DNA of 60,497 nt, from the NCBI GenBank assembly GCA_016987375.1, contig PJRA01000016.1:1-60497 (forward strand), in the 5' to 3' direction. The stretch is from Brachionus koreanus (Eukaryota; Rotifera; Eurotatoria; Ploima; Brachionidae). Below, in pieces: positions 32,385 through 45,800 of the stretch. The stretch's first letter is position 1; the number at the start of each line of letters is the position of its first letter. A program made the translations under genes and the position numbers. The notes under the pieces were generated by a model. It saw only the letters and a list, made by a program, of their open reading frames with translations, made no database searches and had not been told where the DNA came from.

Positions 32385-34381
32385 TTATTTCCTAATTGCA
32401 AAGCGAATAATTTCATGTATTTTAGCTTCAGCTTTGTCCTCGAATAGTTTTTCACTTGAACAAGAAAAATTTTTAAGCTTTTGAATAATACTTTCACTAA
32501 GATTTGGAAAAATGTTCCTTGAAATTCCTTCTGAGTATAAAATAGCTCTTTTTGAATGTTCGGCACCTCGTTGTGATTCCATTTTGATGTTTTCGATAGA
32601 TTTTCAAGTAATCTTTGGTTCGCCAAACTGCATAAAAAACATAATATAATGATTTTTTGCATCTAGATCATAAAACATTTTTGAACTAATACTATCAAAT
32701 GCTGTAGTATAGTCAGGATCCATGGCTCACTTGTTAACTTAAATTGAATAATTATTGCACTCAGTGAATCGAAATTATTTGAATCTAAACACACAGGAAT
32801 AACAAAATCAATAGCCGGTTGCATTGATTTACAATGGATACCAGCGCATCGTTTAAGCGAAACCTGTAAACTTGCTTTTTTAAGCCAACAATTTGGTCTG
32901 GTAAAATGATTAAAATTTAAAAACGCATTTAAAAACTCAGTTGAATCAAACAATTGTTCATTGATTAATTTAATTGGACAAACAAAATTATCATCAGTAT
33001 TCTGACATTTCCATCCATTTTGAATGCTTCCACAATTATTTTGACATCTACCATAAAGTTCTTGAATAAACTCACCAACTGTAGTCAAGTTCAAATACTT
33101 TTTTACACTTTCTAATTGTTTTGCTCTTGTTATTTGATCAATTGTTTGTATTAATATTAGTTTTGCAATAGCTTCACCTCTCTCACCTTTGGCTATTAAA
33201 GAAGATTCTACACTTTTTATTAATGAATCAATAATTCTATCACAACCAAATTCATGCATCAAAGAAGCAGCTGCCATAGCTAAAATTGGCTCAGAAGGAT
33301 ACTCAATCTCGAAAATTTCCCTTCTTGTATCTACATAAGTGCAAACAGCCATATTATTTGTAACCAAATTTTGATTCGAAGAAATTTGTCTAAGTCTTAT
33401 GGTTCCAATTCGACAGCTTAGAACAGCAACACATTCATGATCACTGAGATTAAGATCGGCGAACGCTCTACCACCAATCAATTTAGGTATGGCCAGATTA
33501 AAAATTTTTTCGTCTGATACATCTTTAAATCGTCCATGTGAATTTTGTCTAGTAAACATCCATGATCCCCATAGAACTCTTCCAAAACGGCAAATATTTT
33601 CAAATTCTAAATGTATCAAAAATGTTTTTGATAGAGTTATATTCTGCAAATAAATCCCAATTGGGCAAAAGGTAAATTTGTTCAAACAAAATCATTTCCA
33701 AGTTGTAAATTCTTTCAGACGGATCTGAAAATTCTGTAGGCTGAAATTCAGATAAGTTTGTGAATGTGTCTAGGAAAAGCACAAATACATTTCCTTGAAG
33801 CTCAGATAAAACACGTCTCAAAACAAAATAATTACTATCATAATCATTCTTTTTAACACCTAAAAGTGATGAACTCTCGTCAAAAATAAAAACAAAAGGG
33901 TTACAACCTGTGTATACAGAAATTTTGGACTCATGGCATGTTTTCTTTAGTTTGTCTTCCATTATTTTTTTAAGCTCATCTTCGTTGTCTTGAGATTGAT
34001 TTCTCAAAAAATCATCACAATTAATTTTTGAATTTTTCACTAAATCAATGAATAAGTTTAAATAGCTTTTATAAATTTTATTCTTGTTTTAGTAACATCT
34101 TGTGAATTTAAATAATTGGCCAAAGGACTGACCACATAGAAATTCTGATTGACCAGGGCCTCGCATGCTCTTGATTTCCCATATCCGCTTGACTGACACA
34201 GAGTGGTAAATGGTCCATAATATTTTGAATCGAATTTGCTAATTAATATTCTAACTTTTTCAGCTAAATACTGTTCTGAGCTAAACTCTAGTTCAAGATT
34301 CTTTCTAATCTCGATTTTAAATGATTCTTTTATCAGCTCTTGTACGATTTCTTCTTGTTTATTAATTTTGCTACTTTTCAT
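32385..34381 (-). pseudogene. Broken Crinkler-type P-loop NTPase gene
   Basis: Four consecutive minus-strand reading-frame blocks together resemble one protein of about 650 residues. Block 1 (34381 to about 34060) holds a Walker A-like SSGYGKS. Block 2 (to about 33600) holds a Walker B-like FVFIFDES and then VLFLDTFTNLSEF. Block 3 runs to about 32710 and block 4 to 32385. The arrangement resembles P-loop NTPases associated with Crinkler (CRN) proteins and similar mobile, lineage-expanded genes in fungi, oomycetes and some animals. The gene is interrupted by single-base frame changes near 34065 (A run), 33610 (T run) and 32715, and by an in-frame TGA at 32604-32606. Neighbouring genes have long clean frames, so sequencing error alone is an unlikely explanation; I call it a pseudogene. 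Family assignment rests on motif recognition only. Confidence 0.6.
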
Positions 34382-36041
34382 CCATTTCCTAAGTCTTAAG
34401 CAATCTAAAAATTCAACTAATTAAATATTTAAAACGAAAAAAAAGTAAAAACAGGTTTTCTTTAAATTTTTAGATTAAAACATAATAATTATCTAAAATT
34501 ATTTAATTAGCTATTTAAATCAATTATTTAAAGCCTGAAAAAATTAAACTTTCTAAATTTTCTTAATTGGTTGAAGAGCATATAGACTTGAAACAACTTC
34601 GCTTGTAAGAATACATGGATAATTCTGTCAAATTTTATTCAACTATGATCAAGTTTATCATAATCCAAAATTGTAAAAGTATGTTAGACTTAAAGAAATT
34701 TAAACTTTAAATTAAAAATTAACTTAATACTTAAAAATGTTAACATTTTACTTAAATTTTTTTGTTAAAAAATTACCATCTTCAGTTTTAAAAATAATGT
34801 TTAGAACTCCGATTTCTAGTTTAATAGATATATTGCAAAAAGCATCAGTGATTGTCAACAACTGATTCAATTCCAAAATTCTATTTATTCCTGCTTTATC
34901 TATTTTAATTTAAATCATAATTTTTTAATAAAAAAAAATCTTCAAACCCTTGAATGACATAATTTTTTCATCATGGTCTAATTTAACCAGACAGTTCTCA
35001 TTCGTTGTAATATCTTTGACTTTGTTTGCAAAAAACATAAGATATTGAACTTCAAGAGTCAAACATTGACAAATATTCATATTTTTCAGTTAAATACTAA
35101 AAAAAGTCTAGGCTTATTTTAAATCATTTGTGTAAAATAAATAATTAAATTTTTTTTTTTAAATGAAAATGTTAGTACAGTTGAAACCGAATATTGAATT
35201 TAAAATTAATTTTTTGTTTCAAAAAATTTATATAAAAAAAATATGCTTCGTATTTAAAGCAATTTTTTTTTAAATCTTTTTAAAATTTAACTTAACAAAA
35301 TTTTCAAATTGATTAAAAGATAATTTTTCCCATTATATTAGGAAATCACGCACTGATTTTATTTTTTTTAAATTAACAATTAATAAAATTTTCTAACCTG
35401 GAAATATTTTCTTATTGAATTTAATTGCTTCTTTAATGGCACCTTTTATTCGTTAGCTTAAAAAATAAAAAAATTTTCTTTATATTTTTAATAGAACTTA
35501 AGCTTGTTCTCTTGAGGTACAAGAGAATAATTCACTGCACTGCTTTTGGGTAAATGAATTTATTACGAAAGGAGGCAAAAAATTAATTTTGGGTTTATTC
35601 ATTTAAAAAGTTTTAGACCAGTTTATACCAATTTAGTTAGATAAAGACCATTTTTTTAGCTTTTTGTTATAACATTTAAATATATAAAAGCTGATTCTAG
35701 GTCATTATCAGAGATACTTATTGTTTTATCATATGCAAACATTTTGATACTTAAATTTTAAATAAAAATTAGTTAAAATTTTGTGAAGAAGCATATTTGT
35801 CCTTTTGGCAAGTATTTATTTTTTTTCAAACTTATCATTAATAACAACAAGTTTTAGCAACGGTCGTTTTTAAGATTTATTTATTTATAATTAAAATAAT
35901 TCTTTCAAAATTAAAATTTCTAATATAAATATAATTTAAATAGTTTTAAGGAGAGGAACAATTAATTATCAATATTAATAAAAACAAATGAGAGAGAAAT
36001 CAATATTTATTTTTGATTTTTTTTTTCTACATGATATGATT
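34382..36041. other. Intergenic region with one hairpin
   Basis: No gene seen. A perfect hairpin lies at 35507-35527: ttctcttg, a 5-base loop, then caagagaa. The sequence around 35490-35580 is less AT-rich than its flanks. Confidence 0.55.
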
Positions 36042-37964
36042 TTAATCAATTTCATTTTCCTCATTCAAATATGAATATTTATACAAACGTTTTATATTGG
36101 CATTTACATTGTGCAATTCTGTTTCGAGCCTTAGCGATCTCTCTATATTCCAAACTAGATCTACTTCAAAACGATTAATGATAAAGTTTGTAACCAATCC
36201 AGCATTACCAGTTTGTTTATGAGAATTTATGCGTCCAACTCTTCCAACTCGATGCAAATAATCGGCAATATATTGTGGCATTTCAAAATTAATTACATGA
36301 TTAACATGAATTGTATCCCAACCTCTCGATGCAATGTCAGTACAAACCAAAATTCTGACCTTTCGATTAAAAAAATTATCTACAACTTTTTCTCGCTGTT
36401 CATTGCTTAAACGTTTAGTAAGCAGTTCACATTCAATTTTATTCTCTTCTAAATATTTGTGAACATAGATTGCCGTCTTAGTTCGATAAGTAAATATCAT
36501 CATGGTTCTTTGAGAATTTGTTTTGCTCAAATCTTTTTGAATTATTTCAAGTAATTGCTGTGGTCTCTTTGTTCCATTAGTTCTAATAAATTTTTGTGGC
36601 ACATGCAACATCAAACGATTTATTTTATTTGTACTTATTGTATCAAGACTGCTTTCACAATCAATTAAATCATTTAAAATATTTTTTAGACCTCTAGGAA
36701 TTGTTGCTGACACAAACAAGAGTTGAACACTAGGATCTTTTAAATTTTCTTCCATTTTAGAATAAAATTTTTTGCGTCTAAGCGTTTCTTGTTGTTCACT
36801 TGGGTCAATTTCTTCTTCTTTTGCTGAGCTAATTTCAACTTCATCCGATTCCGATTTCAATTTAGCCAGCTCTAAATTCATTCTTAACAAATTTAAGCAC
36901 TTCATAGTTGTTTTATTAAAACTATCGTCCAACAAAGTATCCGCTTCATCCAATACAACGTGTCTTAAATAAGCTGAATTAAATGTTTTTTTAGCTAAAC
37001 GATCTTCGAGTTGACCAGGCATTGTTATTAGCACATCAATCGGCTTATTTTCACTCTTGATCAAACTATTTAATTCAATTCCTGCTATTTGTTCTTTAGC
37101 TTTTATTTGAGCTTCATGTAAATCAATAATTACATTGAGACTTTTTAAATTAGTAAAATATTGTTCATCCAATTCATTTTGCATGCACAAATTTTCTCCA
37201 TTAACTAATTGATTAAAAGTTTTGTATACTTGAAATGCTAATTCTCTAGTAGGAACTAAAATAATACAAATTGGCTGATCATGAGTTCTTCTAATGCCAA
37301 TTTGATTCAAATAATTTTTAATACTAATTGAGGATTCGATCAAAGGAAGTGCGTATGCCAGTGTTTTTCCACCGCCTGTTTCGGCAACAATCAAATGGTG
37401 AGACTTTCGGCATAAAATTCGATTTATGCTCAAATATTGAATTAAAGTTGGCTGATAAATTTGAAAATTTTTTTCGATATTTTGAATTAAAAGTGAATTT
37501 AAAAAAGTGTCCTGGAATTCTATCATTTCTCCGCGCTCGTTTCTTAGTTTGGTGCTGTCAATTAGCGATGGATGAGATGAAATGGCATTAATGGTAAAAT
37601 ATTGGCCAGCACTGCGTCTATTTCTCCAACCATATGAGGCAAAGTTTCGTTCGGAAAAAGATTTATATGCTTGCCCGGTGTAGTGATTGAAATTGGGATT
37701 TGAGCATGCAATTAACAAGCGTCTTGATTGCTTTAAACTATTCGAGTATTTTTCGTCTTGAATTTTTTTCTCTAGATAATTTTGCCGCTTTTTTTCTATA
37801 ACTTGAGTCATCTTGTGTCCCACTCGGATAACATTAGACGTCTCTATCGCTTTATACTTGAGACAACGAGTAACTTGCAAGAGCGGCACATTCTTTTGAA
37901 TAGTTTTTTTATTAATAAGTCTGTTTAAAATCAGATTATTTCTCACAAATAACCGTAGTACCAT
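36042..37964 (-). CDS. DDX28: Mitochondrial DEAD-box RNA helicase DDX28
   Basis: 640 residues, one exon. All core helicase motifs are present: Q-motif-like QPTLIQ (171-176), motif I AETGGGKT (194-201), Ia PTREL (238-242), GG-region equivalent MPGQLEDRL, II DEAD (339-342), III SAT (419-421), V TDIASRGWD (542-550) and VI HRVGRVGR (571-578). VLDEADTLLDDSF and SATIPRGLKNILNDL are typical of DDX28, which acts in assembly of the mitochondrial large ribosomal subunit. The Arg/Asn/Leu-rich N-terminus (MVLRLFVRNNLILNRLIN) with no early acidic residue is a good mitochondrial targeting presequence. An acidic insert (about 370-395) after motif II lengthens the first RecA lobe compared with the human protein (540 residues). 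Confidence 0.9.
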   Translation of the reverse strand: MVLRLFVRNNLILNRLINKKTIQKNVPLLQVTRCLKYKAIETSNVIRVGHKMTQVIEKKRQNYLEKKIQDEKYSNSLKQSRRLLIACSNPNFNHYTGQAYKSFSERNFASYGWRNRRSAGQYFTINAISSHPSLIDSTKLRNERGEMIEFQDTFLNSLLIQNIEKNFQIYQPTLIQYLSINRILCRKSHHLIVAETGGGKTLAYALPLIESSISIKNYLNQIGIRRTHDQPICIILVPTRELAFQVYKTFNQLVNGENLCMQNELDEQYFTNLKSLNVIIDLHEAQIKAKEQIAGIELNSLIKSENKPIDVLITMPGQLEDRLAKKTFNSAYLRHVVLDEADTLLDDSFNKTTMKCLNLLRMNLELAKLKSESDEVEISSAKEEEIDPSEQQETLRRKKFYSKMEENLKDPSVQLLFVSATIPRGLKNILNDLIDCESSLDTISTNKINRLMLHVPQKFIRTNGTKRPQQLLEIIQKDLSKTNSQRTMMIFTYRTKTAIYVHKYLEENKIECELLTKRLSNEQREKVVDNFFNRKVRILVCTDIASRGWDTIHVNHVINFEMPQYIADYLHRVGRVGRINSHKQTGNAGLVTNFIINRFEVDLVWNIERSLRLETELHNVNANIKRLYKYSYLNEENEID

Positions 37965-39725
37965 CTTATTCTCAATTCAGAATTTTTTTTTTATTTTAAT
38001 TCAATTTGTTACAATTTGAATTAATTAAAATATCAAAAAATAATGTTAACAATTTATTTGATTAGAGTAGTTTTGAAATTTTGAAAAAAAAATCAATTTT
38101 TAAAAAATACATATTTTAATGACATTTTAACTAATGAACCAAAAATAATGTTAGCTTATCAAGGGATTAAAGTTTTTGAAAAAAGACATTCTGAATTTTA
38201 TTATTGTTTGTCTATTTTTTTTTTAAAAAGATTCAACTCATTTTTGGGTTTTAAGATTCAAAATTTCTTTGTATTTTAGTTAAGCTTAAATAAAAAATTT
38301 GAATCCTTGAATAGAAGAGGATAAAAATATTTCTACTCAATAGTAGTTTTTTGTTTGGGGCTAATGCAAATGTAAAGCCTATGTAAAGATTTATTCGGTT
38401 TTTATACTTGAAGTTGTAGTGTGATTGATTTTTGAAAACAAAAAAAAAAAACTCGTAAGCTTGCTTCAAATATTTAAAATCATTTACATTGAATTATGTA
38501 TATTTTTTTTTTATTTAAAAAATTCTGAATGCCAAATTTCTTATTCAAACTAATAAATATTTTTAATCGAAAATTTCCACTTGAAATTTAAATTTTAAAT
38601 TTATTTAGGAAATATTTTTGTTTTAAAAAAATAAACTAAGCAAGCGCTCTAAAAAATTCATATATATTTTTTTTTAATTTTTCAGGAAAAAGCTAGACTG
38701 AAATTATATTAAATTTTAAAGTTGTTTTTCTAAACTTGACTTACATCTGAAAAACTCTTTGACCATCATTAGAAAAAATAAAAAAGCCCCGAATTATTTT
38801 GAATGTTTAAAACCTTTTTATTATTAAGATAAAACAAAACATTAAGTTTTCCATATTTACCTTGAATTTTTTTTAAATTTAATATACCTAAAGCAGAAAA
38901 TAAACTCCCTTAGGAAATCGTTCAATAAATCACATTTATTTGAAATGTTTTTAAAAATCAGGCTTTGCCCAGATTTATTAAATCGAATTTTTAATTATTT
39001 ATATTTTTGTTGAATAATGAAAAAAGTTAAAGCAAAATTTTTTAAATAGGATAAAATAACTTTTTGACCAATTAATTAAATAAATGATATTTTTCTTAAT
39101 TCAATTTTTTAATGATGGATTTAAAAAAAATCATTTAGAAATAAACGTATTGTTTTATTTTGTTTTATTAATGAATTATTTCTCTTTTTTGTGAAATGTT
39201 TTATTTTGCAAAAATATTGTGAGAAAATGCATTTAATATTCAAAGAAATTGAACTTTATTTTTGAAATTTTGATGCAAAAAAATCAATTTTTTAAAATAA
39301 TCTAAAAAAAAAAACTAAAAAAAAAATCAAACATGCAAATAAAATTTTAATAAAAGCCTTTTCAAGGTCAATAAAAGCTTTTCTCAAAAATTTCTTAATT
39401 AAAAACTAAATTTATTCATATTTTAAATTGAAAATTTTACTGTCGTCTGTTTTTTTCAATAATAAAAAAAAGTTAAAAAGTCCAATAAAAATTACCTTTA
39501 AATTTTTTCTTGATTTTTGATGAAATAAAACCCTAGAGACATTGTTTTGTTTAATTTATTATTTCTAAATGAAAAAATAAAACTTGCATAACTCAGTCGC
39601 CGATTCGTGTTAATTAAAGCCTTAATGTATTTATTTCGTAACATTTATTACCTCTAGATACTCGAAGAATAATGTATAAATACTTCCAAATACTTTTATT
39701 TCATTTAATTTAGCTAATAAAAATA
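37965..39725. other. Divergent intergenic region between DDX28 and fibrocystin-L
   Basis: Both flanking genes point outward, so both promoters lie here. No coding frame is supported; homopolymer-rich A/T sequence with no clear element ends. A minus-strand frame at 38251-38469 is low-complexity. Confidence 0.55.
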
Positions 39726-39850
39726 ATGAAAAATAGAAACAAATTTTTAATACAGTTTATCCTGCTGGAACTGTTAAAATGTAATCTAAAATTTTTATCG
39801 AATTTTTATTTTATAAGAATAAAATAAATTTTTTTAGTTTCATTTCAAGA
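39726..39850 (+). other. Signal peptide of the fibrocystin-L homologue
   Basis: Exon 1 encodes a basic start (MKNRNK) followed by FLIQFILLELLKF, continuing in phase across a 57-nt intron into exon 2. It is a typical cleavable secretion signal and fixes the likely start codon at 39726. Confidence 0.8.
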
Positions 39851-42800
39851 ATCATGCGTGAATCCTTGGAATGCTGATTTAGAAAATCTGGACATTCAAA
39901 TTTGCCCAGGTACACAAAAATTAATAACTATTAAGATAAAGAGGAGTAAATTTTTTTATCTTTTCTAGTATCTACTGACAGCGGTGAATTATGTACATTT
40001 CCATTTACATATAATAACAATCAATACCGATCTTGTGTAATTAATTTGTCTGGTAACTCTCAAAAGTATCCACAGTGTGTAACACAGTCTGGAAAAATAG
40101 CCAACTGTATTGTCCCAACTGATGCCGTAGTCACACAAGTTACTACAAGAAAAAGTGGGACACCAAATATCAATGGCGTAAGTTTGAATGGTGGAACTAT
40201 GATTTGGATAAGTGGTCTTAGTAAGTGAAAACTTAAAAATAGAAAATTGAAAAAAAATTAAGAAATTGAAACTCTTTCTGAAAAGGATTTGCAATCAATT
40301 CGTTTTCTGTAACACCCAGTGCCGAAACAAGCAATGAAGTATTTATCACATCAAAAACTTCATCATATTCATGTGAAATTCATACAGATAAAGTAACATC
40401 TACTCAAATAACATGCTATTCACCGTAATTATTAATTTTATTTATTTTTGTTATTTTTTATAATTTTCAACTAATTTTTAAATAGTGCTCTCCCTGCTGG
40501 AACTTATCTAATCAGAGTTAAAGTGAGAGGAGAATTGATTCCATTGTATCAATATGAGAATATTAACAATGCTGACATTATTGTATTATCAAAAAAATAT
40601 TCAAAATAAATTTAAATATAAGTTGTTGTTTTTTTTTTTAAGGCATCGGATTCAAATACTCCAAAGATCTATTCGATAAGTCCTATGAGTGGTTTGCCTG
40701 AAACAATAATAACAATAAAAGGAGATTTCAAAGTAATCTGACTAAATTTTCTAATTTAAAGCAAATAATTTTTTAAACACAAATAGACCTCGTGTTATAC
40801 AAGAGATTTAGAAGAATGTTCGGACGACTCAGGTTCAAGAATAACAAGGTAATTAAAATAAATAATGACTTGAAATTATTCATTAATTTAAAAAAAATTA
40901 AATTAAGAGTCTATTTTGGTGGCCAATTATGTAATTTGATAAACCCAGAAACAACTGATTTTTACAGTCAATTAACTAAAAACGAAATGAACTGTAAACT
41001 ATCGGGCTATGAAGTTAATGTCTTCAATGGTTCAATTTTGGTTTCAGAACAATTCGGAAGATCGCTAACATCGCGAGACGCATATTTGATAAGTCCAGAT
41101 GAGAAATTTTACAATTTTAGGAGCTTTCCTCAAATAACAGGTGTATCGCCTATAGTAGGAAGTGAATTAGGAGGAACTTTGGTTACCATTAATGGATCAT
41201 TTTTCTTCCATGAAGCATCATTTCCCGCTCAAATAGAAATTGGTGGTAATTAACTATTTTATAAATACTATATTTTTAGAGAAAAATTTTGACGCTTTGT
41301 TCATTCAAAACGAACAATCTTAATTTTAAGCTTTAATCTATTTTATTAATTTAAATAATTGATTTTGCTCTAAAGCAATATAAAAAGGAAACTTTGTCTC
41401 AAGATTTAACAAAGAAATGATACGTTTAAATTTTTCACTATCATTTTAATTTCTAAGTTTATATGATTATAAATGGTTATTTATAGGTACTCCTTGTGAC
41501 GTGATTAGCTATGATGGAAAAAATAAACTAGATACTAAATTGACTTGTAAAACTTCATCAAAGCCAAATGTTGTGAATGATGATCAAATTGGCGGAAGAG
41601 GAATTACTTTAATTAAGGAAAATGTATTCACCAATTCAGCAAACTTGCAATCAGTGAGTCCATCTAATACTGCGTCAATATCATTTTTAGACAAAGCAAG
41701 CTTTACAGACAGTGGAAACAGTGATGTTACTATTTGGTTAAAAGGCTATTTCAGTCCAGCCAAATCATCTACATATAAATTTGATTTAAAATCTAATTCA
41801 AATGCTGTTCTTTTTATCAGTGATGATCAAAATTCTCAATCCAAAAGCGTAATTCATCTATTTTAAAATAAAATAAAAATTTTTTTTTTCTAATTTTTAT
41901 TTTAAGGTTTTAATTAATTATGATTTAACAGCTGGGTCAAATGTAAACACTAAACAATTAGAAGCTGGTAAAAAATATTACATAGAAGCTGTGAGTTCTA
42001 AACAAGGTGGAAAAGTCGACCTATCAATTAATGCAGTAATGATGGATACATTTTTGACTGATTCAGTTTCAAATTTGGTCTCAAACGAAATTCACGAAAT
42101 AGATATTACATCAACTGTTACTCCAGAAAAATTTGAAATCACATATGATCCTGAATTTTTGAGTGAAGGAATAAGCGAAATACAAGAAATTGTCGTCAAT
42201 TCTTCATTTAGAGCACCTTTTTTGTTATCATTTGGCGGAGCTCTTACAAGTTAGTTATTTTAATTTTATTAAAATAAATTTTAATTTAACTTTTATCAAT
42301 TTAGGCCCTATTGATTTTGATTCACCTGTACAATTAATCGAAATGGTTTTAAATGATTTGCCAACATTAGGTGATCAGTATTTGAATGTAACTGAAGAAA
42401 ATTCACTTGATCCTAATACGAGAATTTTTACAGTAATATTTGCTCCATTCTTGGGTATTAATTAAATAATTTAATAAATTAAATAAATGTAAAACTAATT
42501 GATTTTGAATAAAAAATTAAGGTGACGTACCGTTGATTGAAAAAGGTGTAGCATATGACTCTTTGGAAGTAACTGAAATTCAAAAAGGAACATCAAATGG
42601 AAGACACATTCAACTAGTGATAGAAAATGCTCATACGCCTTATATTGATGTACAAGATTCAGAACAAAATGTAAAACTTGTTTTAAATTAGAATTTTATT
42701 ATTTATTATTAATTAATTTAAAAAAAAAATCCAGATTTTTAAAGCTTTTGACGAATTTTTCGGAATCAGATGCCCTTCGTCCATACTAAAGAAGAGTAGT

Positions 42801-45800
42801 GATGTTCATTCTAGTTATGATTTTGAAAATGAATGCGATGATGACACTAGACCTGTAAACGAAACAGCATTTTGTGGACGATGTGCCAAAAGTACAACAA
42901 CAATAGTTCAAAATGCCAATTCATTGATGACATATCGTTATGTAAGCATTTAAGTCCTAATTAATTAAATAATTGAATTAATTTTTTTTCTTTCAATTTC
43001 TTAATAGGTATGCTTTGCTTATTTGACTAGCAGATCGTTCAGTCGAGTTTCTATCCGAATTGAATCTAATTTTGAAGAATATTTTTCATATGGAAATGTA
43101 AATAGCATAGCAGATTCACAATGGCACTATACTTGTATTGATCTACATGTATCAGGTTTTTCTTCGATATCAATGTCAAGAGCTACACTTAAAACAGTAT
43201 TTAATCCTATTAAAATGTTATTTTTAATTAATAAATATTAAAAAAAAAAAAGGTATCATTCGTTTCAGTGGGTAACGTACTAATCGATGCAGTATCAATT
43301 AGAAGAAATGTTCCAACTGGATTCGATGATCCAGCATTGTCAGTTAAAAGAAGAGTCTTTCCATCTTTACAAATTTATTCTTCAACATTGAATGTAGAAA
43401 AAATAAACAATGACACAATTGCAGTTTCCTATCGAGCCAACAATTGTTCACACAATTTTGATCCAATCTCTATAAGAGAACAATTAAATCCTTCAGTAAT
43501 TTAACTGATTTTTATTGTAGTAAAATTGAAAAAAATTAATTGTTTTCTTCAGGTAACGTCTGTTTCCAAAATTAGTGACGCAAGTCCTCCAGTTACTGGT
43601 GATTTTGGTTTATCTTGGAATGGCCAAAGTTTATCAAGTATGTTACATATTTAAAACAAAATAAAGGCTAGAAAAATTGAATAAATTTTATTCTTTTTTT
43701 TTCTTTTTTTATTTCAGATATACCAGTAGATGCAAATGAAGAAACATTGAAAAACTATCTTGAGTCTTTGAAAGATTTTGGATCAGCATCGATTGAACGA
43801 TCAAAAGACTGTGCTGGCTATAAATGGAGAATAAAATGGCTAAACGGAGGAGACAAGCCTGATTTAAGCATTGTAATTTTATTTTGGTTTATAATTTGTT
43901 AATATAATCAATTTAATTAAACAAAAATATCATAAAATATAGTCAAATCCTAATTTGGCTGGAACAAATGCCCAAATTAGCGCTGAAAAAATACAAGATG
44001 GTGGAGCCAAGTTCTATCCATTGTTAGATGATATTTTAAGAACACATCATTCTAAACCTCAAGTATTCTAACAATAGAATGAAAAAATTAATATCTAACC
44101 ATAAGTATTTAAAATAATAAAGGTATCTGTTTCAATTAATGGAATTGCTTCTCAATGCTTGAATGATTGTACTTTTGAATGGCAAAATTCAGCCACACCA
44201 CAAGTCGATACAATAGATAAAAGTAAATAGCAATTAATTTGAAAAATTTAGTCTTGAATAAATTTTAAAATTTATTTATTTATTTTTTTAAAGCTAATTT
44301 AGCATCAATTGTAATAACGGGATCAGGTTTTGATCAATTAGCTTCTAATAACGTTGTATTAATTGGTCAAACAAAATGTATTGTAACAGCAGCTACAGAG
44401 ACTCAATTAACATGCGAACCAGGTTAGAAAAAAAATTGAATGTGTGAATTAAAAGTGAATTAATTTTTAAAAATATTTATTTAAAATTTAGAAAATGGTC
44501 CAGTTGGAGTTTACAATTTTTCGGTAAATGTTGTTGGTAAAGGATTGGCAGTAATGAATGCAAATGCTAACTTTGAATTTCAATTGACTGCAACTGATTT
44601 TAACCCGAAAAGTTCCGGTATCGGAGGTAAGCAGTTTTATTATTTCAATCAATTTTTACTTCAAATAAATATCATTTTCAAATATCATTTATAAATATAA
44701 TTTTTTCATTAAGGTGGTATTACAATTAACATAACTGGCTCAGGATTTACTAGTCAATCCCAGGTACAAATTGATTCAAGAACATGCAAATATGTTTCCC
44801 ATAATTACAATTCATTATCCTGTATTGTTCCATCGAATGTAAATTTTAAATATTTTAATTAAGCAACAAATTAATTTTTTTCTAAATTAATTCTCTTAAT
44901 TAGCCAACAGCAACACAGAATGTCGATGTTAGTATAACTGTGACTGAATCAGGTCAGACTGAAACTTTAGCAACAAAATTTACATATGAATATAGCGCTA
45001 GTTCAATAGTGACCAATATAACTCCTAAAGTGTTAAGTGTTCTAGGTAATTTTTATTTTAAACAACCAAAAAAAAAAAAATTTTCCCATTTTCCTAAAAG
45101 GAAATGAAAATATCACAATAACTGGAACTAATTTGCCAGAACCTTTGTACACAATTAGAATTGGTACAAATCGAGTTAAAGTTTTATCAAGTTCATCAAC
45201 TGAAATTAGAATTTTGTCACCTTCATTAAATCCAGGATTGTATGACTTGATAATTTCATCGGGAAATCTAGGAAACGTTCTGTAATAGAATTAATTTTAA
45301 AATAAAAAATTTTTTAATAGAAAAGAAAAATTTTAAATGTTTTATCTTGAAAAGGGTATCTGATCAACTTGAGTATAGACTTTATATTTCATCGATAAAA
45401 CCAAATTTTGGATCAATTAGAGGTGGAACTTTGGTCACAATTAAAGGAGACGGATTTAGGTGAATAATCATTTTTTTTAAATTTAAATTTAAATCGAATC
45501 CTATTTTAAAACAAATATTCTATTATTAAAACAAATATAATTAATTTATAATTTAAGTTCGGATTGCTCAAAGAATAAAGTTTCATTTAGCATATTTGAA
45601 TGTGATGTTAAATCATGTGATAATAACGAAATAAAATGCTTAACTAGAAATGCACAAACAAATCACAAAATAACTAACAACGGATATCATAATAGTAAAA
45701 GACATTTATTGATTACCTATTTACTCAATAAAAATTAAATTTATTTAGAATTTGGTTACAGATACGAATGGGATCGTACTTATTTGACTGTGAACAAAAG

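Noticed and set aside
37328..37591. Frame antisense to DDX28
   Set aside because: Complement of the region around helicase motif I; no independent support.
40792..40907. Reading through the exon 7 to exon 8 gap as continuous coding sequence in fibrocystin-L
   Set aside because: A GT-AG intron (40849-40907) is present, and only its removal keeps the frame that both flanking exons need.
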